Assembly: GCA_003260075.1 (NCBI GenBank)
Contig: QLIY01000205.1
Span: 60,300 to 124,299, forward strand
Direction of reading: 5' to 3'
Origin: Phallusia mammillata
Lineage: Eukaryota > Chordata > Ascidiacea > Phlebobranchia > Ascidiidae
Length of the DNA: 64,000 nt
A program made the translations under genes and the position numbers. Under the pieces are notes generated by a model. That model was not told the DNA's origin. It saw nothing but the letters and a program-made list of their open reading frames with translations, and made no database searches. Positions within the stretch are counted from its first letter, which is position 1, and every line of letters starts with the position of its first letter. Shown piece by piece: positions 49,101-62,700 of this stretch.

Positions 49101-50684
49101 GCAATGTTGTTTTTACAAAAGGACCATGAATCAATATAGACCGAACCGAACGGTAAAACGTACCTAATTGCTATTCTAAACACACTACATATACACCATT
49201 CTCTTTAAATAAAACAATACGCAGAATTCCTATTATTTATTACGTAAGCGTTTCTTCAAGCATAAACACATGGGTCCCAATCAATATTTTCTTCTTTAGT
49301 ACACTGATAGCAATATATACCAGAAGTGTACGCTATGGCCATGTACCTTTATGCGCAGCATAGATTACCCTGTTCGTCAAAAATGTGCAATAACCCCAAT
49401 TGTCGATTGACTGGACATTACGTGTTATATACAATTTGAGATTTGGGAACAAAACACGAAATAATACTTGGGAGACCTACTTGATTCGGTACAACGCATT
49501 CAATGGACCTGCCGTACTATGATTTATGAATGGGTATGCCGTGATCGCTGGTCTGCATGAAAGTTTCAGGGCTGATTCCAGTACGTGTGTATGTCCTTAG
49601 CCGATTAATGGTCGAACTAGTGATCTCCTACCACGAAGCTGACATGGGCATACAAGGCAGGCAACGGTGATTGCGAGCTAGTGGGTTCACAACTAAGCCT
49701 GTGTAGCTCAGCTGTTAGAGCGAAAGACTACAACCGTGGATTCGAATCCCAAAGCAGACTTGACTTTTCTAGCCTTATGGGAATGTGTGGGAGGCCAGCT
49801 TGGGGGGGGGGCTTTTAGTTATGACGGAATAATTGGACAATGGATATACTGCTATTATCTGGCTTTATAGTAATCACAAAGGGGGGGGGGGTGCTATCAC
49901 ACCTGCGTTGGTCTAGAGCAGTGGTTCTCAACCTTTCATGGACCGTGGCCCCCTAAAAGTAACTTTTTGGCCTCGTGGCCGCCTTCAAGTAACCCTGTAG
50001 AACCTGTGGCTCCCTTAAAAATGTAGATGGCAACCTTGTGTTGGAATTCGGTACTAATTTCGGCCTTAAACAGGTCGAATAGAGCACAGATGGGTCCATA
50101 ATGGTAATTAACCTCAATATAGACAAATAGTATGTGAAAGAGTTGATTAAATTAAGGAATAAAGTTAAAAAGAAAATGGATTTTAGTGGGTGTTTCTGAC
50201 GAATTTACACCAGTGCGGTTTCAATAAATATATTTTGATTTTTTTCAAAATCAACACAGATGACGGTTATAGCGTAAATGTAAGATTGGTTGCATCTAGT
50301 GGAGCCAAGCTGTTATGTACGGGTGCCAGGAATATCGTCGTGGATCGTGACAGAGCGGTCCACTGCTCGTTTCTTATTGGGAAATCCTGACTTGCTCCGT
50401 AAAATACGCCGACGTTCCCGCTACTTGAGTTAACTGCTGCTGTGCTTGCTGCAGAAGGAATTGGACTTGCCTATTGACCTTCTAGAGCAGTGGTTCTCAA
50501 CCTTTTTTCTTTCGTGGCCCACTTTCAATGGGGGGGGGGGGAGCAATATATGCCAGAAGTGTACGCTATGGCCATGTACCAATATGCGCAGCATAGATTA
50601 CCCTGTTCGCCAAAAATGTGGGATCGATTACTTAGTATAGAGCAGTGGTTCTCAACCTTTTTTCTTTCGTGGCCCACTTTCAAT

Positions 50685-50783
<99 letters not shown>

Positions 50784-53700
50784 ATAACTGGACAATGGAT
50801 ATACTGCTATTATCTGGCTTTATAGTAATCACAAAGTAGTTTATTACATCACAAACATAAAGTGTTGCAGAAATTTAAAGTAACTTTATACTGTAAATAG
50901 AATAATTCAAATAAATTTACATTCCTTCTCAATTCCTTCCCATCCATTATTCTTGTAAAATTGAGAGTAGTGACACAAATAAAAGTAAACTCTTAATAAA
51001 TGCTTTACTACTGATTGGTCTGTGGCCATGGCCCACTGGTTGAGAACCCCTGGTATAGAGAAACATCAGTCTTCAATAACCCCAATTGTCGATTGACTGG
51101 ACATTACGTGTTATATACAATTTGAGATTTGGGAACAAAACATGAAATAATACTTGGGTGCCCGACTTGATTCGGTACAACGCATTCAATGGACCTGGCG
51201 TACTATGATTTATAAATGGGTATGCCGTGGTCGCTGGTCTCCATGAAAGTTTCAGGGCTGATCCCAGTACGTGTGTATGTCCTTAGCTGATCAATGGTCG
51301 AACTAGTGATCTCCTACCACGAAGCTGACATAAGCGGCATACAAGGCAGGCAACGGTGATTGCGAGCTAGTGGGTTCACAATTAAGCCTGTGTAGCTCAG
51401 CTGTTAGAGCGTAAGACTACAACCGTTGGTTCGAATCCCAACGCAGACTTGACTTTTCTAGCCTTATGGGAATGTGTGGGAGGCCAGCTTAATTCGGTAC
51501 AACCCCTTCAAGGCTTGGCGTACTATGAAGCAAGAAATGCATACACTGAACTAAAATATTTACTAACCTGGGTTACGTTGTCCTGATTTGAGTCTTGTTT
51601 TAAAGCAATTCCTTCCTTACACCGATCAACACATTTCATTACTTTAGGATCTTCCAGAAAGCCAACATGCATCACTAAATCGGCCAATTTTCCCGGAAAA
51701 TGCTGCCAAAACTTGGACTCGCGGCCTAAAAATAGTTTGCAATACAGTTGCCATGTGGTGCGGCCGATATCACACCAATTAAAAGGTCCAGTTTTTTTCA
51801 GTCTTCCAAATGTAGTTTAGTAAGTCGTGCTAACAAAAGTACCAATGGGCAACAAGTAGGAAAAAGGGTTTTTAAATGTGCCATAAGATTATAATCAAAT
51901 AGGTTTTTGCGACATAATTCATTTTCATTAAACCTCGGTTAGTCCGGACCCGTTCGGAGGCAAAAAATTGTCCGGATTAGGCAAAGATCCTAATTAACCG
52001 ATGTCGATTGGTTAAAGTCTTACCACATTACAAATCATTTGTACCGCACGTTTTTTCCGAATTATACGAAGATTCTGTTTCACCGAATCCGTTTATTTTG
52101 AAATTCCGAGGTTTACTGTACTTTATTGCACAAATTAAACCAAAACTGCACATTAGATTTATAAAACACAGTAATGTGCTTCTAATGGTTGCATATTGTC
52201 TTACCTGACCAGGCGGCACCGACCGTCCATTTAGCCCCGTATGGTGTTGAATGTAGAGGGTAGTCGTCCGCTATGAGGAAAGGAATCTTCTTTTCTCCGT
52301 CCAGGAACAAAGTAGCGTTGGGAAAGTTAACATTGATCAGAACTCTATACCATCGTCCACCGCAATTCTGTATGTAAAAATATATATTAGTTTGCTACAG
52401 AATCTTGTTACTGTTTTTTTTGTGTGTTCTATTGCAATTGTCGCTTTATAAGAAATTTATCTTGCAAGATATGCTATATCCTGATGTCAAAACGTCAATT
52501 ATTTATAATAAAAACTGCTGGAAGAGCAATACTCGTTTATACCTTAGTTTGCTGGTTTGAACTTCTATATATTGTGTAATGCGGTGAAATTTCTTTCTAA
52601 GTTAAGCAGAGGACTGTGCAATTTAGGGAATTTAAATTTAGAAATTCATGACTGCAGGAAATTCGAAAGTGAAAACACTAAATTACAGTCATTTGTTTTG
52701 TGAAACAAAATACAGCGACTGATTTAATGTTTTCACTTTGAAATTTCTTGCAATTTGTGTAATGTTGCTACACCAACTTTGACGGTCAATGTCTTGTTAT
52801 CAGGGGGGGGGGGCGTGAAACAAAATATAGCGTCTGATTTAGTGTTTTCACTTTGAAATATCCTGCAACTGTGTAATGTTGCTACACCAACTTTGACGGT
52901 CAATGTCTTGTTATCAGCAGCACCGATGAGACGTTTTCGACAAAAACAGTGTATTTACAGCAGTGGTGGCCAACCTATGGCGCATGCGTTAAACGTGGCG
53001 CATTGCATGATTAGAAAGGGCGCATTGCCTTCTTTTGATAATCACGAAATTCAAATTAATTAACTAATAAATAAATAAAGTAAGCCAGCCTATTAATTAT
53101 ATATATATATATAGTTTATCAGAGTTATTTTTTACTTAATAGTTCTTATTTCTTATTACTATCCTTCTCATGCAAAAGTTGGTTCTTTCTCTTTCTCTCT
53201 ATATACAAGAAGTAGTCATAGAAGGTGGGGTTACGAGACATTTATGGCGCATCCAACACAGTATGTTAAAAAGTTGGCGAATGGTATGTAGAAGGTTGGC
53301 CACCCCTGATTTACAGTTTTGTTTTTAATGTTATGCAAGTGTTAGTGCGGATTATAGCAGTAAAAAAACAAATCACCTAACCAAGCTAATTTAACAGCGG
53401 TTCAACTAATTAAAAAAAAACTCGAAACCTCAAGTTGCCGATAATAGGAGAAAGATATAATGACAGCGAACAATGAATTATGTAAGAGGGACGGCGGACA
53501 TAGGAGGATTGAACAGGAGGGGTTGAACACTTGAAAGGACGCCTTGCATCGATCGTGCTCTTACGCAAGCTGTCGACGGCTCTCGTTTCCATTATTAATA
53601 TCGCAATTCACCGGTGGGGAACCGACACCACCGACCACCGAACAGTAAAAGGAGAAGCAATTTCGACTCTATGACGTCATAATCCGCAGCGCCGCACAGG

Positions 53701-56700
53701 AAAAGGGAAATAGTTACGTAATGTTACACAAGCGATTGTTTTGCGATTTTTGAACGTGGTTTTGTTTGTTAGACTAAAATGCACAGGTAGACTTGTTTCA
53801 CAGGGGGGGGGGGTCGACCACAGAACAGTAAAAGGAGAAGCAATTTCGACTCTATGACGTCATAATCCGCCGCGCCGCACAGGAACAGGGAAATAGTTAC
53901 GTAATTGTTACACAAGCGATTGTATTGCGATTTTTAAACGTGATTTTGTTTGTTAAGACTAAAATGCACATGTAGACTTGTTTCACAAATTTTGCTTTCT
54001 AATTCTAAATGCTTGATTGATCTCTGTTGCATTTTTATGCTTGTTTTACCAAGCGAAACAACCACCACTCGCCCCTTGGAGCAAACCGTTACATATATAG
54101 TATTTAAATCTAATAGAAGCAAAAGAGCCTAACTTATCATATAAAAGCATCATTAAACTCTTCACAATGACATTCTAAGTTTGCAACGTTAAACAGCTAT
54201 ATTAAATTTTACCAATCGAATCGAAATTATTGTACATTTAAATTGTTATGTAGCAAACCACTAAATTGATAGTATTCAACCCAAAAGAGGACAAAAAATA
54301 ACTAATCAAATGGAAGCAGAAAAAGTTAACTTATCAAATCGAAGTTGAACGAATTCGTCTTGTTTTCACAATAAAAGCTGTTTACAATTAAAATCAATGC
54401 ACACCGGCTATAGGAACGACTAAACCAAGATTTTTCCATTAACGTGATTTAAGATTATGAACGAAATTTTAATCCGTAACATATGACGCTGCATTAACCA
54501 AAACATTTGCTTTTAATCGATTGAGGGATTAACCACTTGAAAATAAGCACCTAAAACGTATGTGTTGACAACAGCAATATTTCGACTAAGCTTTGCCGTA
54601 TGATGGTTGACATGCGGAAAAGGCTTAGAGCTATAGAGCATTTCAGCACAAATTATTTGCTTGTTTTAAAGCAGGGAAACAGTTTGTTAGAGCTAAAACT
54701 GGGGTCTTGTATATTTGTGGGTTGAAGTTTGGAGATATTGTTCTGTCCATTTCTACATAGATACTAAATTTCCATTGACAATTTTCACTATTTTTAAGGC
54801 CTACCACCAATTTTGATGAGGTGTTTAGAAACGCAACAAGTTCAAAATTAAACAGAAAACCCAGTTTAAACGATTAATCGCGAAAAACGACATAAAAAAA
54901 GCTAAAACCTCGTGGAATTACAAACCCAACAAAGAATTTAAATTGGGTCCTTCACTGCCGTGATAAAAGTCAATTGCTTTTTGAGGTGATTTTAAATCAA
55001 CAAGAAATCGGCCATATAGGGTTTAGGGGCGTCTGGAAACGCTAGCGATTTGTTATCATGGGCCCAACTAGTGTTTCATCAGAAACAATTTCTGGTTCGG
55101 CTAACGTCTGCAAACTGGATACATGGCAAGTGAAATATACTAACAGCGCGCCTAGTCAACAAATTAATATGATTTTGGTATAAATCCGTTTGTCCTCTTT
55201 TACACAAGGCGTAAACCTTTCAAGAAAATAAATTCACAACGCAGACCAGCGATCACTGTATCACAGTACGATCACAGTACACCAGGCCCATTGAAGGCGT
55301 CATACCGAATAAAGTCGGTCACTAAGCATTCTCCTATAGAACGGCGTAGGCTAGAAAAATCTAAAATCTAGAACCTTTCACAAACGTTTTTTTTAATTTG
55401 ATTTATTGTTAAATATTTCAATTGGTTTGATTAACTTAGATTATCAACTGTTTGAAAATCTCGCTCTTGACTGGTGAAAAGGGACTTATTTTATACATAA
55501 CGCACCTAATACAACTATGTCTAAACAAATAGTCGTAACAATTGAAACTAAAACGCAAATACATTACTCATTATAGATACTGACGTGACCACAATGACGA
55601 ACAATAGAAAAGCGTAAGAAGACATAGACAATTTTCAGGGTTAGTAGAACAAATCTGGCAACAGGGTCTGTGAATTATCATGAAACAACACATTACCTCT
55701 TGGTTCGAAAGTTTCCAATGCCATTCGGCAGGCGAGAGATTTTCACTGGCGCCAGCTTCGTTCCGCACCAGTAGCATCACGTGACAGTGACGTACATACA
55801 CCGACATATGTTGTCGACTCAAACCTGTAAATTTTAACGAATTGTTCATCAACAATTGACATCAACAAATAAATGGCTGTTGCTATATAAACGAGCATTG
55901 CCTTTCCAGCAGATTTATACTGCAAAACAACAGGCTTTTCGACGTCGTAAACGAATAGCCTTTACCAGGATAATGATACAAAAAACAGAACATGCTTATA
56001 AAGCAACAAAAGCAGAGATAACTAAGAGAAAAAAAAACTTGTCTAACTTGTGGTGCGTATGTGAAATTTTAGACAAGGTAATGATTTAACGAAGTTCAGG
56101 TCAACTTAAACACGAAAATGAAAGCGTTAAAAAACTTCTTACCAGAGCTGTCGGATTTGCACAAAATCGTCTGCTTTTCGCTAGAGCTCCGATTCCCTTC
56201 CAAGAACATGCGAAACGACACTGCAAACTTCGAAGTCAGCTTCAAAGTGTCTAAAGCTGGGGAAACCCCGTCATCGAGAACAGCCAGTGCCTGATGAACC
56301 CCGTTGAAGTCGAAAATTCTGCCTCCGTTTTTGGCTACCGCCCTCTGTAAAAACAATTCGCTAAACTTTAACGCACTGAATTGGGTTCAGGCTCACTGGA
56401 GTGAGAAATGGGATTTACAGGGGGCTGTGTGTATATCGAAGCATTGATGTAATGTGTGAATAAAGTATTCGTTGTTTACACTTTGCCTTGTTCTTCGTTT
56501 TTTGGCCTCGATGGCTTTGAGCGAATTTTATGAAATTGTATAATGAAAATGGTATGAAGGTGAATCATATTTTCGTGAGTCGTCAACGTGGACTCACGAA
56601 AAACCTTTCACGGACTCATTTAAGCCCACAGACTCAAACTTGAGAAAAATGGCGAAGTACAATGTCTTCTTAATAAGTTTAATGTTATTCACCAAAATAT

Positions 56701-59700
56701 TGCATTTTTTACAAATGATCCAAAATAGGTAAAAGTTCTTTGGGCAAGTTCCCAAAACAAACTGAGTACTGTAAATAACAAAATATGTTGAAAAATATGT
56801 TTTTGTAAGGCCAATTTTAAACCTTATTTGAACATATCAAAAGCAAGTAAAGTCAGTTTAAAACTTTCCTTCTTGTAAATTGTGCAATTTCGTCGATCCA
56901 AATCAGGTTTTTTAAAGGTAAACTACACTTAAACATATAAGAGACGGCGTAAGGGCAAGGCCACCGTGTTCTTTTGAATGTCAATGCCAATTTCAAAGCG
57001 ACCTATTGACGTGTAGGAAACCCAATACGTCACGCAATATCCCGTTTCGCAGACAGAACGTCGACTTGGCGTTACGAAAACCATTTGGGGTAGCTTAAGA
57101 AATCGCCAGACCAAGTCTAAAACCGCTATAATTCTGTTTATTGTGACGTAATAACCGAGACATTGTTGACGATGAATAAGTAGAATTCAAATTGTGCGTG
57201 ACTATTTAAGCGTGTTTTTCGGTAGCTTGTTGCATGGTCAAACGAAACAGCCATTTAACCGTTTTCCATGAAACAGACAGAAAACTTTAACAAGTCTAAA
57301 GTCATCCACCATTTATTTAGGATATATATATATATCCAGTGGTGGGATTCAGCCGGTTCGCACCAGTTCTATAGAACCGTCTCACGAAACCGTTTTATGA
57401 GATCAGCGAACCGGGTAGCATTACTGGTTACTGTCAATGGACTTTTTGTAACAAAACCGGCCAAAAAATACGACTTTTGTAATAGAACCGGCTGACAAAA
57501 AAATTGAATCCCACCACTGTATATATCTTATTCAAGTAGAATCTCTCGTACTGAGTCTCTGGGGCAGTGGTTCTTAAACTTTTTTATTGTCGGGGCCGAA
57601 TGGTATTTTTTAGGTGTGTAGGGAGCCGCAAAAAAACGAAACCTTGAGAAAATCATTAGAGAAGATGACTTTGAAAGCTAAAATAGCAATGTTTGGTGGT
57701 TTTCTGAGGTTTGGTGCGAGCCGCAGAATAAGTAGTTGGGAGGCCGCATGCGGCCCCGAAAACCGAGTTTGAGAACCACTGCTCTGGGGACTCGTGATCA
57801 TAAACTGCTATACACAGTTTACATTTTCCTTAAAAGGTTGATTTATTTACTAGTCCAATTGTACTTGACATACACTAGGCTATTGTTGGTTTCATAATCA
57901 CTGAAAGATTTTTTTAGCACCAATTATTTTTAATGTACACAATTAATTTTGTAAAATGTACAAGCGCATGTGATTGTTAAAAGCAACAGGTGTTGTCAAG
58001 CTTAATAACGCAAACCATTTTCTGAAATAGCTAATCCTAAAACAATATGTGTAGCAGTGGATTTTGCATATTTAAGATATTACTGACTAGAAAATTTATT
58101 ACCGGTAAACCAGCTTTTTAGAGACGAATTCCAATTAGACTAAACCTTATTAAACGTTGCGCCAATAACTCAAATCATTTTCAGTTCTTTACTTTGCCAA
58201 ACTATAAGTGTCTATATTTTATCGTCACAATGATCATTGTTTAAAAAGAAATAAATTCCTTGCGTTAGAACGCGTCTATTGTTAAATTTCGAGGCAGGCG
58301 TAAAGGTTGAAGGGCTAACGAACAGACACAAGGGTGATGTTATTGCAATGCAATATTAATAGAAAAATACACAGACATAAAACAGGGACATAACAAGGCA
58401 ATTCCGTGGCCTAATAAATTATGAAGGATATATAAGTACCATGATGCAGTATAAACCAGGTTTTAAAACTACTTCTTGGTCATATTATTTTAGGGTTTTA
58501 AAAGAGGCAATTTAGCAACACAGGGGGGGGGGTTATAAACTCCTTGGTCATATTATTTTAGGGTTTTAAAAGAGGCAATTTAGCAACACAAACGGTAATT
58601 CAAAACTGTATATGTTTTCTTAACATAAACATACCTTCAAAATTGGCAGATTGCTTTTAGAAGTTGAATCAGCTGAAAATTCGCCAATAAGATTGTTGTA
58701 TTGGGCAAATGATGGCAAAAGTTCCAGTAGTTGTTTATCTTCATTTGCTAAGTAAACAACAAAAACAGTTTAACTGATGCAAAACACATCCTTAAGATAA
58801 GTTACTCCAAAAATTCACAGTGCTAGAAAACTTCTGTAGTTTTAGCCTACAGTTGTCCATGAAAATGGATCAGAAAAAGTCATTTACCACATTTTCTTCG
58901 GCTGTCAGCAGTGGTGTAGGTATCTCTATCGCATCCAGTAATAGAATTCACATCGCTCATATCAAGCGAAACTGTGACGTCAATTTGTTGGATGGTGTCG
59001 CTTGAAATACAGGCATTCAATTCCACTTTGTCAATTATCGGAACTGCCTTCATGAGAGTTGATACGAGCTCGATTCTTTTATTAAACCCTGAATATAGGA
59101 AAACAATTTGTTTGTTAACTGGTTATGTGTTATGTGTGATGATGCAGTATATACAAAATATAGGAACAATATGAGGCTGAAACTTTTTAGCACGTTTGCA
59201 ACTTATTTGCAATTAGGAGGTTTTTTTCCAATGTACCATTTTTATGTGAACGTAAAATTGAAAATATATTCAACATTGGCTAAGAGAATATTTGTGCACA
59301 CACAAATAACACATAAAACATAAGAAAGATACAACTAGGTTGTCTTTAATTAGGGGTTTATAAAGTAAATCCAGAAATAATATGCTCTTGAATACTATAC
59401 TACAGAGACTGGTGAAAAAAAAATCCATTGCGAATATTTTAAAAAATTGTTCTATATTTCGCTAATTCCCATTTATAATATCTGTAACAAACAATTACAA
59501 TATTTCACATGCGTAAGACATTGGCCCTATATATTTGTTGCACATAAAAGTGCTGTAAACAAGTGCATGGGAACAAAAACTCAAATATGCAGAAAACCTC
59601 CCTCAGGAATATGATCATGCTCAAGGGGAATATCTTATGAATTCTTTACAACAAGAATGTATGGTCTATGGAGGGCAACAGAAAGGCTTCATTTCTGAAG

Positions 59701-62700
59701 TCATGCTCTGGGGAGAGCCAAGAGAAAAGAGAGTGATGACAGGTGTATAACACAGCCATGAAATATTGATGTAATGCAGAACCAAGTTTTCTGCAGCACA
59801 TTGAAGTATGGTCCAGTATAGTTTTATGCGTACTATAAATTTAAAACTTCAATGACTGGGGGGGGGGGGAGTGATGACAGGTGTATAACACAGACATGAA
59901 ATATTGATGTAATGCAGGAACAAGTTTTCTGCAGCCCATTGAAGTACGGTCCAGTATAGTTTTATGCGTACTATAAATTTAAAACTTCAATGACTACATA
60001 TGTGGTATATTATAAAATTTCCCTTTTCGCATGTTTGTGAATTGTTATAAAACTGTTCAGTTTAATATATTTAATTGCATTTTTGCAGAAGTGAGAAATA
60101 TGTTTTTCAAAACTGAACCCAACAACCGCACAGTATTACAATTCACATAGCTTGCAAAGACATTTTTATGTTATATTTATCATTTAAAACTGGAACAACC
60201 CTCTTAAAAACAGAAAAAAACATTTAAAGCTGCAAATATATCATTCCATTCTAGTTTGTGCATTTGAAAATTATTATTCTTTAGTGGATTTCATAATCAG
60301 CTTCCACTTAAATTCTTTGCAAAACAAAAGGTTTTACTTAAATAGGGATTTACTAAGCATTACATCAAGGCATATACTTTCTAATGAATAGTGTTCTAAA
60401 GGCAAAAACCATCCAAGTGGGGGGGGGGTGTAATCAGCTGCCACTTAAATTCTTTGCAAAACAAAATGTATTACTTAAACAGGGATTTACTAAGCATTAC
60501 ATCAAGCCATATACTTTCTAATGAATAGTGTTCTAAAGGCAAAAACCATCCAAGTCATATGTAAGGGTAATTAATGACCTTGCATCAATAATGCAAAACC
60601 TGCACTACGAGGTCTTTGCTAAATATCAATTACAGAAAATGAAAACCTATTGGCAGCTGATAATAATATACAGCTGTTCTGTGGAAAAAAATGTTTTTTG
60701 GGCATGTAGAGTTTTTGGTTTTGTTTAACAAAAGTTGCAAACCTATACTGCATGACAACAACCTAATGAAGGTATTGATTGGCATAGTGGCCAAGTGTCA
60801 AACTAACAAGCAACAAACTAATTTAAACAGGACTTAACTCGAAGTTGAAATAAAGTGAAGACAATCACAAAGTCGCAATAAAGCGATAAAATAAAAAACT
60901 AGATACCTATCCATCACATTGTTAAGTATTTAGCAATATAAAAAAATTCTTTTCACCTAAAATTTGTTTTACACTTATATGCATACTTACAGTACATAAA
61001 ATTGCTAGTTAAACTTACCTGTCCATTTTGCAATACAGCGGGGTTTGATTGTAATGGTAACAATCGCTGGGTCGGACTTTTCTTTGCCACAGTCATGAGC
61101 CACAACTGACACATTGTAAATCTTAGGTTTATGAAAAGCTTTGATCAGCTTACGAGAAAGCAGAATACCTGGCAATGGAAATACAAGGACACTAAATTTT
61201 CTGATTTAAACTTTGAACACAAACATTATCTTTCAATTAAACAGTAATTTTTATTGGATGGACCTCAAAAATCTTATTGTTTTTTATTAGCAATTTAAGG
61301 GCACCGGGATTTTAATCATCTGTCACATTTAGTTTGATCGTGAGACAAATGGCAAATAACAAAGCGAGCCATTGTGCAATTCACATCTTGCTCACATAAT
61401 TATGTTTGCCAAGCCACCACCGATGGCTCGTTTTGATCTCCGAAAGTCATCAATACAGGAAAGGCAAATATTTAGTCACACACCATGTGAGTGATTCCCT
61501 TTGTTTGCAGCCATAAGTCATTGAGGTTTATTCAAAGTTACAATAAAACAAACAAAATGCAAAATTCAAGCAAAACTTTTTTTGGCTTTTCATTAGCTAT
61601 ACAACACACAAAACTTTAGAATATGTCAGTATGTGGTAGGGTATACAATTTACCAGAAACTTAGTATGAGTAATAGAAATAACAGTCACACTAAATAACA
61701 GACTGTAAACTTTGATAAATGTAAAGTAAACTACTGTTTATTTAGGACACATATAATTTAACTAAATTATAGACATCTTCAGTGTAATATTCAAAAACAA
61801 CCTTTTTAGGTGAAATTCATTTTTCTTGAAAAAATACAGAATGACTTCAAACTTATCGAAGTTAACAGTCTACAATATATCCGATTACTTCAAAGTTAAA
61901 AGTGGGGTAAACAGTTTCGCCTTGATCAAGCCATTGACAATACCTTCAGTAGTGGCCATAAATAGGTCTGCTTCTGCTTTGATAACTGTGTAGTGACAGA
62001 TTTTGTTGAACTGAGGGCTGCAGTCATCATCCATTGCTACAAGACTAACCAAAGGCTGCCCAGCCTCTATTTGACCCTCGATTTCCAAGGAGTAATTTGA
62101 TATTGGGAAATACGGATGATGTAGATTGATATCCTCTACCACAACCGTAACAGACGATCTAAATAAAACACATACAGTACTTGAAATTGAAGAATTTTTT
62201 TTCAACAAATGTGTTTTGTCTTGTGGGTGCAGGGAAATGTTTATTTTAGAGAAATTGACTAACTTTCACACAATAACCATTTACAAGTCAGAAGCCTCAT
62301 TGTGTGATGTTATAATACATCAAAAATGCTACACATTTTTATAGTTGTAATTCACACATACAGTAAACCTTGGTTAAACTTGATCTGGATTTTCACCTAA
62401 TTTTTACATAACTTGAGATACAAGTGAGATGTGATGTGGTAAGGCTTAAAGTAATCGACATTGGTTAATCCAGATCTTCACCTAATCCGGACAATTTTTT
62501 GGACCTGAACGGGTCTGGATTAACTAATGTTTACTGTATTTTAATCTATGTTTTGTGACCACTAAGTTCTAACTGATTTCAATACACAAAGTACAATATA
62601 TATTAAAAAGTTTATTTCACAATGATTTTCAACTATTACCTGTGAGATCGCCTTTGGCCTATGATCACTCCCAATCCATTGATTCCTAGCCCACAATCAT

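Noticed and set aside
49698..49770. Functional tRNA gene
   Set aside because: A- and B-box words are present, but the cloverleaf is incomplete and the unit continues into SINE sequence found at several other places.
50490..50839. Polyglycine frames across the 98-base G run
   Set aside because: The flanks are hAT MITE ends with an exact target duplication; not a gene.
55856..56089. Small basic 77-codon frame on the plus strand
   Set aside because: It lies in a calsyntenin intron, has no similarity, and is bounded by exons of the opposite strand.
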